Below, piece after piece: positions 32,382 through 45,437 of a stretch of 64,000 nucleotides of DNA. Position numbers and translations under genes: made by a program. The notes under the pieces were generated by a model. That model ran no database searches, was not told the origin of the DNA, and saw only the letters and a program-made list of their open reading frames with translations. Each line of letters opens with the position of its first letter. Position 1 is the stretch's first letter. The stretch is taken from contig JALECJ010000255.1 in assembly GCA_023515745.1 (NCBI GenBank), forward strand, positions 196,001-260,000. The letters run 5' to 3'. Source of the stretch: Amoeboaphelidium protococcarum. Lineage: Eukaryota > Aphelidiomycota > Aphelidea.

Positions 32382-34742
32382 TCACTACTTCTTACTGTTG
32401 ATTGCATCCAAAATCTTTTGCTTGTATTCCATAATACCACTTGATCCTTCAATCTTGTCAGGATCATAGATGGAAGCAGTTGACGTTGGATGGTACTTAG
32501 TGACACTACCTTCAGCGACTATCCACATCTCATTACAGACAGCATCCACAAATCTCGCGTCGTGACTAACCACCAACACACCTCCTTTGAATCCAGTCTT
32601 TGAATTAAGTGCTTTCACCAGAGAGCCGACCGTGGCGATATCCAAATTATTCGTGATCTCATCACATATCAGAATGTGAGGATTCTGGGCAGCCATAAGT
32701 GCAAACACCACACGATTCTTCTGCCCACCACTCAATGTTCTCATCGGCTACAGAGCTGTGGCACCAGTTATTCCAAATCGACCCAAGAGACCACGCAATT
32801 ACTCTTCAGACTGATCAGGATACTTGGAATGTAGAAACTACACTGGTGACGCAAGCATGGCATTCTAATCAGCCTCGAGCGCATCAATGTGGTGCTGTGC
32901 AAAGTACGCGATTCTCAACTTTCCATTTCTATGCACGTACCCTTTTGTTGGCTCCATATGTCCCATAAGCAACTTCAACAATGTAGTTTTACCTTGTCCA
33001 TTACCACCAATCAAGGCAACACGACTATCCAGATTGACTGAAAAGTTGACATTCCGTAAGATCCATCTGAGTTGCTGTTCTGCAGCAGCATTATCATTGA
33101 CCTAATTATCACCTCTAGCAGTATCATAAGTGAAGCTAACATTATCAGCCTGGAGAATAGGCATACTGAGCTTATCAGACGGATCTGGCCATCTCAACTT
33201 CAGCTCTCCCTCATCAATACCATCATCTTCCAGGGGATTAAGTTCTGGCAGTTTCTCGAGTATTTTAATCTTACTCTGAGCTTGGGCAGCACGCTTTGCA
33301 TTATATCTCCACCTGTCGATAAAATCTTACAAGTGTTATCGGTATTGCAATTAAGATTCATACTCACGCTGCTAATTTTTTCTACGCTCATCCCTTATGC
33401 CGAGAAAAGCCGTATAATTGCCCTTGTACTGGTCAACGCGATGATTGTGCATATGAACTATATCTGTGCACACATTATCTAGTAGATCTCGATCGTGAGA
33501 CACCACCACCAAAGTGTTAGGCCATTCACTCAAATAACTTTCAAGCCAGAGCACCGAAGGGAAATCCAAGTGGTTAGAAGGCTCATCGAGGAAGAGGACA
33601 TCCGGCTTGCAGAATAGGGCTCTCGCAAGAGCAATAGCCATCCTCTTACCACCACTAAATGTCTTGGTGGCCCGTTACTGCAAATCGTCCGTGAAACCGA
33701 GACCAGCTAGAATAACAGACGCTCTGGATCTAGCTTTATCTGCTTCCACGGCCTGCATCTTTGTCCATACAATCTTTAACTAATCGGATAGTTACTCTGT
33801 CAGCAATTTATCGTTAACCAGCGTGGCCTACTTTAGTCTCTCCTATAAATCCGCTTCCTGCCTGACCAAATTGGTGAGATAGACATCACCTTCAAGCACA
33901 CAGTCCACAATACTCTAATCTGTTCCCTCAATCTCCTGCTCAACATGCAGGATACGCAAATACTCTGGCACACCATCCTTACTACTAGCAGCCTACACCT
34001 GACGCCGCGATATGAACCTCAACAACGTAGATTTACCGACACCGTTCTTACCAACCAGACCATAACGGCGCCCAAATGCAAACGTGACCGAGGCGCTCTC
34101 CAGGATCTGCTTACCACCGAACGAGATATCAAAATTATCCAGCTTGATATCCCTACTCTTACCTTTGGCCAGCTCTGGGTCAATCGCTGTATTCTACCTG
34201 GTGTAATCAGTGCGATCGCCTTTGATATCAACATACGATTGATACTGAGCATATCCATTACGCGACTCTTACTTCTTCTACAATTTGAGCTCAGCCTTCA
34301 ACAACTTCTTCTTCTCAGCCTCAGTCATTTCTGCCACGTTACGCTCTCTGCCCTTCAGCATGGCGATATCAGTCTTCTTCTTGGGTGCTGTCAATAGAGA
34401 TAGTTGAGTGCTGCGATTGAATTAATCCAGTTGATCCATCAGATTAGCATCCAATTCTTGCGGCCTCTCCTCCACCACCTATTTATCCTTCAAATCATAT
34501 TGATCATAAAACTTGGATGTAAACTCAGTAAATTATTCCACCAGCGAACCATCTCCCAAGTCCAAAGATACTTCAAGATCGCGTACAAATGGTTATATAA
34601 AGTCAATAAACTCATCCTCAGTCACACCGCTCTTGCCACCTTAAATATCCTGGATGTACGATTGGATGTAATTATATACTGGCACCTCCATCTTTGGAAA
34701 CAGTTATTTAAACTCTATCGCTGGCTCTTTCATCATTGTCAT
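32382..34742 (-). CDS. GCN20: ABCF3/Gcn20-type twin-ATPase translation factor
   Basis: A 786-aa protein without membrane helices, with two ABC ATPase domains. In yeast Gcn20 binds Gcn1 on stalled ribosomes and helps activate Gcn2. The helical N-terminal region matches ABCF3 ([14 protein letters not shown]). Domain 1 has [32 protein letters not shown] and [20 protein letters not shown]. Domain 2 has [30 protein letters not shown] and [15 protein letters not shown]. That last Walker B/D-loop departs from the family's LDEPTNHLD at several positions. It ends with TGA at 32382-32384 and is dotted with TAG/TAA glutamines. Confidence 0.92.
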
Positions 34743-34931
34743 ATCGTTCCTGTTAATATTTGACTACTAATGTAAAGGAGTGACTGATACTGCTTAATCA
34801 GATTGAAGAGAAGAAGAGAAGTTTCGCACAGCTTTTGTGAGATTTCTCTCCAATACCTTAACAATCAAGAGGGAATAAGAATACTGAATGTTAATAGAAA
34901 TACTTAATAAGTAACAGTTTAATGATCTATT

Positions 34932-36227
34932 TCATTTGCGAGGGCGCTTTTTAGCAGCCGACCTGCCACCACCAGAAGAGCGTCGGCGTTTACCATTGTC
35001 TCCACCACCGCCACCACCACTTGAAGCGTGTTGATATTTGAGCTCCATCACAGCGAATCGCTGGGCTTCGGCGACGCGCTCATTCAGACACATCACGTTC
35101 TCTTTCGGAGCATCGAATAGATCCATCTTCTTACCAATGGTGGTCTCCAATTTCTAAAACATTTCCACGTCATACTACGTGACAAAGCTGATCGATTTTC
35201 CACTTTTGCCCGCACGCGCCGTTCTGCCCACTCTGTGAATGTACGTCTTGCTATTGGTTGGAAGATCATAGTTAAGCACAACATCAACCTTGGGTAGATC
35301 TAGACCTCTGGATGCAACATCAGTCGCCACCAAGATATTCCTACTGCCGGATGTAAAGCTAGACAGTGCTCCAAGACGCTTAGGTTGTGACATTTATCCA
35401 TGTAGCGATACGGCACTGAATCCAAGGTTCCTTAACATTATAGCCAGTTTCTATGATGAATTGCACGTCGCGGTGAATATGATTATAGAATTACCAGTCA
35501 ACTCATTGACAGTGTACGCTAAATACGCGTCCTTATGCACCAGTGGGATGAAAAGGTAATACTGCTTCAGACTATCGACAGTGGAATACTTCTCAGACAC
35601 TTGAATCTTGACTGGATCTTTCAGGGAGGCGGGCTGTAACTTTGCCACTTTATCAGTCATTGTAGCACTAAACAAAAACGTCTATCTCTCAAATGGCACC
35701 ACTTTTAATATATTTTCCAATTCCTTCTCAAAGTCCATAGTCAATAGGCGATCCGCTTCATCCATAACGAGGAATTTAAGAGTCTTCAGATGGAAACCTT
35801 TAGTATTCTCCAGATGATCTACAAGTCTTCCCGGAGTGGCAACGACAATGTGCGGCTTCTTGCTCAGTGCTATAGCCTAATCAACCATATCCACTCCACC
35901 GACAATCGTGGCACATCTGACACCGATAAATGATCCCAATGCTTCAAAATGCTTAGATATTTAGAATGCCAACTCACGCGTCGGGGCCAGCACGCAAGCG
36001 AATAAACCACTAGGCTTCTCCATCAGAGCTTGTAATATTGGCAGAGCAAATGCAGCAGTTTTTCCACTTCCAGTCTGAGCGAGGGCAATCAGATCGCGTC
36101 CCTCCAGCGCGTATGGGATAGATTCAGCTTGCACCTCAGTTGGCTGTTTAAATCCCAATTTATCACACGCTTCCACAAGCTGTTCTATTAATTTCAAGTC
36201 TTTAAAAGATTTAAGAGTATCGCTCAT
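34932..36227 (-). CDS. RRP3: DEAD-box RNA helicase, DDX47/Rrp3
   Basis: A 431-aa protein in one frame. It carries the full DEAD set: Q-motif FKQPTEVQ, Walker A AQTGSGKT (about 50-57), PTRELA, GG, TPGRL, DEAD within [10 protein letters not shown] (about 150), SAT, and the C-terminal [17 protein letters not shown]. Overall it matches DDX47/Rrp3, a nucleolar helicase for 18S rRNA processing ([20 protein letters not shown]). The tail is Gly-rich then strongly basic (SAAKKRPRK), as expected for a nucleolar protein. TAA and TAG glutamines occur at ELAFQISK and YLFI-flanking positions. The stop is TGA. Confidence 0.92.
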
Positions 36228-36405
36228 TAAAATATTGTATTATTATTATTTTGGTTTTAGCTTTGATCGGATCAATAAGAATTTCAGAGATTTTATTCAA
36301 TTTTCATCAGCACTCATAAGGAAGATTGCCTAATGATAATACGATGAAAAAAAACTAACCATTGTGATAGTAGAAGACTGATGTTAAAATTAAATTTAAT
36401 TCATT

Positions 36406-39400
36406 TCATTAAATGGACATCATATCAGTTAGGATTTCGTTGCAATCTTGAGCAAGCTTCGATATTTCTCGGTCTTTAGACATTGTCAGCTTAGACAGCT
36501 ACTTGTTCAGCTCCAACAAGTGAAGATACTTGGCATTCTATTAGTATAAAGCCTTAATCGCAGAAGGAGCCTAATCGGGAACTTGGTAACTGATACTCAA
36601 CTTATGTTTGAGTAGCTTTTGCAAAATATGCTTGATCTCCTTAACTTTGTATCTTGGTTGAGGAAATTTACTCACGCCACCGCTTCGCTTGATCCAGGCA
36701 TTCATAGCAGACTTGCATCGACTAATCACTTGAGAATAAGCTATAACGGCAATTCTATTAGGCACTGATTTGCTTAAGCTAGATTCTTGAGAGCACAAAT
36801 CAAAGAGTAGATCCAGACTATAGTATGCCAATCTTTCGGATTTGATCGGTATACAGGCAAATGTTTGAAACCCACTCTCTGAAGATAATACTGAAACGGC
36901 CTACTAAGATGAAGAATTGCTTAGATCTGATAGATCCGACAGAGACTGTAGAATTAGCTTGATACTGTCATTGTCACAATCATCACCAAATGACACCAAC
37001 AATTTAATTAAAGAGCCACAATAAGCCAAAAACTGATTGTCCATATCTGTCACCAATTCTAAGGAGACAAAATGAGGTGGGTATTATGAACAAGCTCCAT
37101 ATATGACAGCAAATTACTGAGCTACGCAATTCCACAGAGTCTAAATCTTGTCGCGATGCTTCCTATCATTGAGAGATAACATGATAGCAGATATACTACT
37201 CGATAGAACTTGCGATGCCAAATCATTCAATTTGACAGCATGATTGGCATTATCTTCAGCATTCTCAGAGTGCATTGTATAAACACAATCCCACTGGAGT
37301 TCAACTATTCTACCTGCAGCTTATAAGAATAATTCAAACTTCTGTAAATTTGTCTCTACTAGCAATGAACTAAACTACTGGTCGGAAAACTGATCAGCAA
37401 TAGACTTAAGCAACGCTTTCTAAAATGATACATAACTGTTAGGCTTAATATCAACGATAGAATGATACTTGCATCGTTTCCAGAATCTTTAAGCCTAGTT
37501 ATCATCAACAGTGATTAGGGCAGACTATTTATCGAACAATTGCTGACCACCAGATGACAGTTAGTACATTTAAAGACCAAAAGATTAATCAATGAAGGCA
37601 TTGCTTAGGCCATGATACAGATCCTCTGAAGCAATCGAAACTAAACGCGTCACAAAGTCGGTCCAAGCATCAACAACGCACAACTGCTCATCTTTGTCAG
37701 GTACAAAAGTTTTCAACATTACCAAAAGACTACTAAAGCACACTTTCAAATTTACACCGAGACGCGACGCACTTGGAAGCATCATATCTTGATCAACACT
37801 CAGAGCATCGCCAAAGCAAAACTTTAGAACAGTCTATTGTATCAAAGTCAGTTTGGACTCATCCTTAGTCTTTACGATAATTTTGTTAGCGTTGCTTTAA
37901 GAGCGATTCAGAGTATAGACTTCGAAGATAATGTTATCACCACTATTAGTAGAACGCAAATCGTAAATCATCAAAATTTATACCAGTGCCTTGAACAAAG
38001 CACTGAGGATACGTGAATTTACTTTAAAATCTAAATCAAACGCCAAATTCCACCACTGAGCAATTAAACTCAAAATCTGAAGAAGAAGCTCCTCTCGCAA
38101 ACGATATGAGAAGATACCATCAACTTCAAACAGCCGCGGCTCTGCTAGTGAATAACCGTCCAAGCATTCTAGCAGCTGAACACAAATGTCCTTCCTATTG
38201 TGGAACTGCTGTACAATGAACATCAGCGCGTCAAAAATGCGATTGAAGGCTTGCGCCTACACGTCTTTATTAACAACACTGGGGACTTGAGTCAAGAACA
38301 GCTGCAACTCCATCACTGAGGGACTCTAAGATACACTTTCATGAAGGATATGCACACAGCCACGTGCGTCATCTTTGCGTATGCTACAAGCTTCATTCTC
38401 TAATACACCAACTACATTATTGAACACTTTATTGTACTTAGAGCCCAATGACACAAGCTTCTCGCTGTTGGTCAAAACAATCTACGCCAAGCTGGTAGCA
38501 GCAACGTTCTTGAGTTCAAAACACTGCTTAATGGCAGCCTCTAATTTGTGTTCACTCGACTTACTACTATTACTGGTATTATCTTTAGGAGAGGGAGACT
38601 CTACCTACTAATTCCCAGATTTTAATACGGTTACAAGTTCATCCATAGACTTGATAGCCGTTTTCTAATTATTACCTTCAGCCTGATGGTCAGAGGATAA
38701 AAGGATTCCAGACAAAAGTTGACTAATCCTTTCATTGGAATATTAAATCAGTTGCAGACACGAAGGAAGTAAAATCTCCTCGATAACACCAACAAGCTGA
38801 GAGGCATCAAAAGCACTGGCAAAAGTCATAGATGAACATCGAAATAGGACTTAAGCCGCGGTCAGCTTAACTTCATACCGATTAGTATCACAACAGAGAG
38901 AACGCAGAGCTTTTAAGCAAAACATTTTCTACTATAACGGGGACTCAATCTGCTTCAAATGCTCACAGATTGACCAAACTAAATTGACACCAACCAGAGC
39001 ACAATTGACCTCAACTTCTTATTAAACAAATTTCTGAATAAGATTCACCAAAGGCACAACATTTTCCATACCCAATTGTAATAAATATTCCGAGCATACA
39101 GATTACAATATTTACATGGAAGACCGAATTAGAAGCACCATGTTCTTTTGTACGAACTAATGCTAGTCACCTTGGAATATGCCGCCAATAGTTTCGAGAA
39201 CGATAGCGTAACTGGATGGTTATAAGTAAGCACCGACAAGCTGAAGCAATTTGTTAAGCGCTTCTAAACCCACTAGTTAAACTTGAGTTGATTGTTCAGT
39301 ATTAGCAGCTGAAAGCACAATTATAGACTTTAAAGGCAGAAGGATCATATCGGCCACTCTCCGACTGCTCTGTTCATCCAATTCCTTTGTCCTAGCTCTG

Positions 39401-41655
39401 GCCTACAACTGATTAGCCACATTATCCACTAGAGTGGAAATCTAGGTACTGGCGAGAGCACTGACGTCCGCTTGACTAATCTTGAGTCTCATTATATGAA
39501 CAAGACAGGCAAACGCTTGATCCCATACCACAACCAAGCTATCTTGCGCGGATTCAAACAAAAATTTTGTCAGATTAACCTGCAAGACTTCACTGATTGA
39601 CTGAATCAGCACCACAGAACTGGCTGCAGCAAACTGAATTCTAGAGTCATCGATCGCAGAGAGAGGCGACACATCTATCGCCATCTGGGATACATCCGCT
39701 GATGCCGTGTCAGCCGCCATTGGATTATAAACTGCTTCTATAAAAGCGACATCTTTCTACAGCTAAAGCAATTGCTGAAGAATGTCTGTATTTGATATTT
39801 GCAATCCATACAAGCACGCTCGTATCAGTCCACTTATCATATTGGATAATTCTCTTCTCGATAGCAAAGCAGACCACTGACATAGAACGGATATATTTCC
39901 TCGGTTTTCACCAGATGACAGTAATTGAGATATGCACTCCCACTAATCCATATCCAGAAAGCAACAGCACTGATGGGAGATCTTCATTAGCAATGTACAA
40001 ATTACACTCTGCTGGCCAACTTCAAGACTATTCATTGAACTTGATATCTGACTGAGAAGTGAATTAAATACTTTACGATCATTCAACACTGCAGATGCAA
40101 CCATGAGATGACCGATATATTATACCACAATCTAAAAAGTATCCGCATCAACCTTGACTTCCTATGAATCGACAAATATACGAACAAAACTAGTATAGGA
40201 CATTACCAAAACTTGATGATACATACTATAATCATATTACTGAGATAAGAATGACTTAGATATTTAACATTTTGATTTTCCATCAAACTGAATGCCAGAT
40301 TACGCCTTAATGACTTGCTCACCATCAACTATGTCACCTTGTTACAGAACTAGATGATCGTAAGCCATATTCTTGACAAAATCTACCAGTAGAAGCCAAC
40401 ACTCCAGAGCCATAGCACAAAAATATGACGATGAAATTTATGGCTATTACATCTTGTCAACCTGGTCAAGCAGAGACTACTTGAACTGATTCTGTGTGAC
40501 TTGATAATCAAAACCAGGCTGCAGCAATTTCAAGTAACAAGAAGTCACATTTTCGATAGTGCTATTGAGACAGCCAGACTTTACGAGACACTGAATGAAA
40601 TCCAACTGACTCTGCTTCACCAACAAGATATCCCTCAAGACTTCCAACGATAAAATTGGCTGCGATGACACCATCATCTCAATCAATAAGGTCATTATCA
40701 ACTGAAATTCCTCACTCAGATCCCTAAATTGAGATAAAAACAACTTGGCAAACCTGAAAGCACGTAAATGAAGTGGATACGCTTGTCCGCTAGATATTAG
40801 ACTGGCAATGAACGGTATTAGACGTTCCTACGTGAGCCATAACATTTGCTATTCAAATTTAAGCATAGCATGATGGTGATTAACAATAGACTCAACCAAG
40901 TCTAGACCGAATACCATGTCAATATATTCATATCTCAAACAGAGAGGAGTGTCAATACCAGATATAAGGGATATGAGATCATGATACAGCAGATAACAAT
41001 CCATCTAAGCAGGAGAGAGTGATGACAGGTTCTGGTTCTACTTTATATACCTCAACATGAAATTGGACTTTTATTCAGATTAACCAGATTAAGTATCATC
41101 AACAGAAGCATTAACTTTACAACGATCAAAAACAATCATTGTCAACTATCTCAGAGTAGCAGCAGCAGTACCATGAACCACGTTAGAAGTTTAAGTCTGC
41201 ACAAGGCGGAGGAGCATATTGATCAATTCAAACAGAATCTCTCCACTACTATTGTAATTAGTAACTAGAGGCAGGACAATTTATATCAACTTTAAATGTA
41301 CATCTGTAGTGTTGGTTCTCTCAGATAGCTCATTCAGAAGCACAACAATCGAGGGGTAAGACTAAGGAAGACAGCGGTACTAGGCTAACTTCTGCATGAT
41401 GTTGGCAGCAATAATCTCCAATCTGAACAACTTGCTAGACAATGCTTGAGAAATAGGCTTCAACAGGTCTTCATTACTGGCCAGCTCATCAGCAGAAACA
41501 GGTGCAGCATCTTTATCCTTACCCACCACCTTCTGTTACAAGAATGCAATCACCTTGTCGCAGAGTGACTTGATCTCCGGGGACTTGCGTTTAGACTCAT
41601 TCTACAGGGACGTATACTCTTACAGAAGATTCTGCACAAAATTTACAGTGGACAT
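36406..41655 (-). CDS. MON2: MON2-like Arf-GEF-related trafficking scaffold
   Basis: A single 1749-aa frame with no intron, the largest gene here. The N-terminal region matches Mon2: TSLQNESKRKSPEIKSLCDK (DCB domain) and VVHGTAAATLRQLTMIVFDR (cf. NNTAAATVRQVVTVVFER in animal MON2). The rest is continuous alpha-solenoid (HEAT-like), as in the BIG/Mon2 family, and it lacks a Sec7 catalytic domain. Mon2 acts at the trans-Golgi and endosomes with Dop1 and Neo1. Dozens of TAG/TAA are needed as Gln to keep the frame, which makes this gene strong evidence for the code. It ends at TGA 36406-36408. Confidence 0.82.
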
Positions 41656-42335
41656 TATCTTTATATCTCCAGATTAATTGACTCTACTAAGGGATATGGA
41701 TAGTCTCAAACAAATAAGTAAGTAAGTGAATGAGTTACTAAAAGATTAGAGAGAAAGCTGGCACGCCGAGCTCTGTAATGGAAATCAATAAAGTAGCGAC
41801 GCGTCACTGAAACGAAAACTCGTCGATTTTAATGGTTCTAAGGACGGCTATCATATAACAGGAGACTAAAAGAAAAGGTTAGTTAAGCATACATTTCGTC
41901 TATAGGATTCAAGTAAAATATTCTAATTTGATAAACTGCAAACTCATAATTGCCATAATCAGCACATAAGACACGGATGTCTCGTCTAAGAGTGGTGCAT
42001 GACTAAATAACATAATCACAGTTTGCATATAATTCACAGAATAATAACATAAACATAGCATCAACCTAGTTTACAATATTACATTGAATTAATTAAAGTG
42101 TTGAAGCATCATAACGCTTGTACTCAAGACTTGTACAAATCGCGGTATAGCTTTATTCCCATTGAGAGTGCAAAGTGATCAAACATCGAGCGCGCTTCGG
42201 TCGGTTACAGAAATTGACGCGAAAAGAAAATTTCGTGCTGAATCTTAGACGGACCCGTTAGCAATAATAGACTTGCCCCGATTAAGCCTTTCCTTGTTGG
42301 TATTTCACGATTAATAATCACATAATAGAATCACC
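41656..42335. promoter_or_regulatory. divergent promoter region of MON2 and RPL18
   Basis: A 680-bp interval between two divergent starts. A GCGACGCGTCACTGAAACG stretch near 41796-41815, containing an MluI-type box ACGCGT, lies close to the MON2 start. Another GC-richer patch (GAGCGCGCTTCGGTCGGTTA) lies near 42188 on the RPL18 side. I see no coding frame. Confidence 0.4.
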
Positions 42336-42896
42336 ATGGGTATCGATATTAAACGCCATCACGTCAAGGACACCAACAGAACTGAGCCAAAGAGTAAGAA
42401 TGTCTACTTGCTTATGCTGGTGAAATTGTACAGATTCTTGGCTCGCAGAACAGATGCAAATTTTAATAAAGTCGTGTTGAAGAGATTATTTATGAGCCGC
42501 ATCAACCGTCCTCCTCTTTCAGTGTCGCGTCTGGCTAGATATTACCGTGGACATGATGGAAAGATTGCTGTGTGTGTCGGTACAATCACTGATGATAACA
42601 GACTGCTCCAGGTGCCAAAGATGACTGTGTGTGCTCTGCGCTTCACCAAGACTGCGCGTGCTCGTATTGTCAAGGCTGGCGGTGAGTGTTTGACTTTTGA
42701 TCAGCTGGCAATGCGTGCTCCTACTGGTGCCAATACTCTGCTGCTGCGTGGACGTAAGAATGCTCGTGAGGCAGTGAAGCACTTTGGTCCTCCACCGGGA
42801 ACTCCTGGATCCCACACCAAGCCGTATGTACAGAGTAAGGGACGCAAGTTTGAACGCGCTCGTGGTCGTCGTGCTTCTCGTGGTTTCAAAGTTTGA
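42336..42896 (+). CDS. RPL18: 60S ribosomal protein L18 (eL18)
   Basis: A 186-aa protein, full length for eL18: [77 protein letters not shown] and a basic tail ending RRASRGFKV. It is a structural protein of the large ribosomal subunit. It contains no TAA or TAG at all: its few glutamines are CAG. This is unlike almost every other gene in the window and fits codon selection in a highly expressed gene. There is no intron. The stop is TGA at 42894-42896. Confidence 0.97.
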   Translation: MGIDIKRHHVKDTNRTEPKSKNVYLLMLVKLYRFLARRTDANFNKVVLKRLFMSRINRPPLSVSRLARYYRGHDGKIAVCVGTITDDNRLLQVPKMTVCALRFTKTARARIVKAGGECLTFDQLAMRAPTGANTLLLRGRKNAREAVKHFGPPPGTPGSHTKPYVQSKGRKFERARGRRASRGFKV

Positions 42897-43383
42897 GTAC
42901 AGTCTTCTCCGTGTTGAAGAAGTGACTATGAATTACCATACTTATATACTAAAAAGGCTTTTACTTTTCCTTTTTCGCGTTAACTGTTGTTCTTATACCA
43001 AATGTTGAGGGATTATATTTTTGAGGTGGCTTGATTTGATTGTAAACTGATGAGAATTTATTTCTTCTCAAGCCATAATACTCGCGTTAAACGATAATTT
43101 CTGTGATTGAGTGAGGACACACGGCCAGTGTTTGACAACCTTCTCCCATCATTCGAGGAAAGCGCGCGCGTTCTTTGTCTTTTCTGTTTCACTCGTTCGT
43201 CTGAAACAACAACGCAGCTCTTAGCCAACTAACTCTCCACACTCTTCCCCTTGCTTGGTGTGTGTATAGTTCTTTGTATATCATTTTAGAACTATAATTG
43301 TGTGCTGTATTCGGTTAATTTAAGTTGTTACATCTACTCTATCAAAAAAGTCCAAGTTATCTTTGGGAAGAGTTGACATAAAA
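42897..43383. other. intergenic region between RPL18 and the SAP-domain gene
   Basis: An interval of about 490 bp holding the RPL18 3' end and the promoter of the next plus-strand gene. CTGTTTCACTCGTTCGTCTG and TGAAAC motifs lie near 43175-43206. No gene was seen. Confidence 0.35.
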
Positions 43384-44470
43384 ATGGCTGATCAAAGATT
43401 GAGTAAGTTGAAGAAGGGAGAGTTGCAGTGTAAGTTTTCTGTTGTTTACTATGAATGAGTGATATTAATTGACTATCCTAGTTTATGCGTTATGTAGCCC
43501 TGGCTGAGCATTTGAGTCTATCAACTGATGGTCTGAGGAATGATATTGAGGTGCGTATTAATGAATACGCAAAGAAGAATGGTGGTTTTGAGAGTTTGGT
43601 GTCGACCGGTAAGTTGACTGATACCAAGTGGATTCAAACTTTGGAATTGGAGTCTGCGTAAAGCTCTTCCTCTTCTGCTGCTGCAACAACTATGGGCACT
43701 CCATCGCCAGTTAAAAAACCGGTAAGCAGTGGTAAGCGCACCGCTCGCACATCTCAGTCGTAGACTGCTTCCTCAAGGTAGGCGCTAGATTCTTATTCAC
43801 TTATTCAAATTTTATGTGAAGTTTTATATGTAATTGTAGTGGAAGTTCTCTATTTCCGGAATGGCTTGGATTTCATACTCCTGCTACGGCTATAGATTTC
43901 CTGCTGCAGCACTTGGACAAGAATGGGTATAAGCAGTTCTTTACCGATATCCGTGACAAGTACAAGACCTCTGATAGTGTTGTGCTGACCATGATTTACG
44001 TAGAGTTTTTCGTATTGATTTGGAGTCAAATTGTATGGTCTGCTGCACCTCTGTTCACCATTCCATTACCTCAATGGTGTGGTCGCATCTGCCATTCTAA
44101 TGCTATCAATGTGAGATAGCCTCTGTTCTCTGGACTGTTTGAGCGTAAGACTTTTCTGTATCCACTATTCTACTGGTTCATTTACTTTGTGATCATTCCA
44201 TCTGTATTTGGTTATGCCATCAATCTGTCCAACCGTGCTGGTCGTCTCGTATGCCCAGTTAATATGATGACTTTCAGCTTGGTTAGATTATTTGTATTCT
44301 ACTTTGTGGCCAAGGCTTTAACTATTGATGGTCTGCTCTCTGGCAGTCCTATTGTTACCAGCCACCGAAGCTTGACTACTCTGTTTGATGGTGCGCACCT
44401 GCCGGTGAAGTTGTTTATCACAACTTGTGTGTCTAGTTTAATGTACGCGTTCTATGAGAATCATTAGTGA
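43384..44470 (+). CDS. SAP-domain multi-pass membrane protein
   Basis: Three exons (43384-43429, 43498-43777, 43840-44470) give 318 aa. The introns are 68 and 62 nt with GTAAGT and GTAGGC donors. The first splice restores a SAP-type helix pair, LKKGELQSLAEHLSLSTDGL-RNDIEVRI, a DNA/chromatin-binding motif. A Ser/Gln-rich linker follows, then a C-terminal membrane region with about four TM helices (VVLTMIYVEFFVLIWSQIV, TFLYPLFYWFIYFVIIPSVF, FSLVRLFVFYFVAKAL, LFITTCVSSLMYAF). SAP plus several TM helices suggests a nuclear-envelope or ER protein, by analogy with Src1/Heh proteins; this is inference. The stop is TGA at 44468-44470. Confidence 0.68.
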
Positions 44471-44588
44471 TTAATGAAATAATGTAATGCTAATAGCTAG
44501 GGTGGAAAGTTTAATGGGGCCTTGATATTTGATGTATGAAAGTGTTATGATAAAAAGCTTTGCTTTGTGGGTTCATTCTTAGTATTTA

Positions 44589-45251
44589 TCATTCATTATC
44601 CCTTACAGTATTTACAACATCTTACAGACTACAACCTTCTGAATTATTTTAACTAATCCGAGGCGACTACTTCCAGAATGAGAGACAAACGATTGAAGAT
44701 TCTCGCGATGTTATTGGCTGCAATTTCATATGATATTCGACAGGTTTTAGATGCGGTGACAATAAATCATATGGCAAACAAGCGATAGCTTGATAAGTCG
44801 CGCACTTTTCTTCATAATCTTGATAGTAATATAGGATAGCGTCTCTTTACTGAGAAATAACGCGCTTTATACTGATTTGAGTATGAGGTACTACATCCAA
44901 CCGCCCGTACCTCTCCTCAACATCGAGCAAGGTTGCTTTCATCTTGCGCAAAGTAGATTCCATTTATATCAAAATTTCCCTAATTCTCCCGCATCTATTC
45001 ATCATCTATTCGAATAATTCACATTACTTGGCTATTAGTTAATCGCGATTAAGTAGTGCGCCATTGTTAGACTCATCACTGAACAAGTGGTGCACTTCAT
45101 GAGGACAATCATCCACGGGGCGATCCAACCAAAGCGCTGATATCTTTAAATTGATTGCTGTCTGAGCATACTTGAATCCCTCATCTGTAAAAGACTTGTA
45201 CTATTGCTGGAGTTGGATAATAGACTTTAATCGTTATATAATCGCGCTCAT
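44589..45251 (-). CDS. CINP: CINP-like coiled-coil protein
   Basis: A 220-aa protein ending at TGA 44589-44591. FTDEGFKYAQTAINLKI closely parallels NDAGFTTANNIANLKI of animal CINP. The coiled coil that follows (CGRIREILIQMESTLRKMKA, LLDVEERYG) and the later SQQRDAILYYYQDYEEKCAT also follow CINP layout. In animals CINP binds CDK2/Cdc7 substrates and the AFG2-AIRIM complex for 60S maturation. The C-terminal 40 residues look less conserved. It was hidden from simple ORF finding by TAG/TAA codons. Confidence 0.55.
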
Positions 45252-45437
45252 TATAATCAATGAATAACTGAGTTTTGTGAAATAATAATGTCAGTCGCGG
45301 AAAGAAGTTTTGATCAATCAGAAGCGACTAAAAGAAGACTAAGCTAAAACGTTTGATACAAGCGCATATATTTTCACTGTCTTTGACATATCATATTGCA
45401 TCTGATGGAAAAATATGAGTATTACTATAAGATTAAA

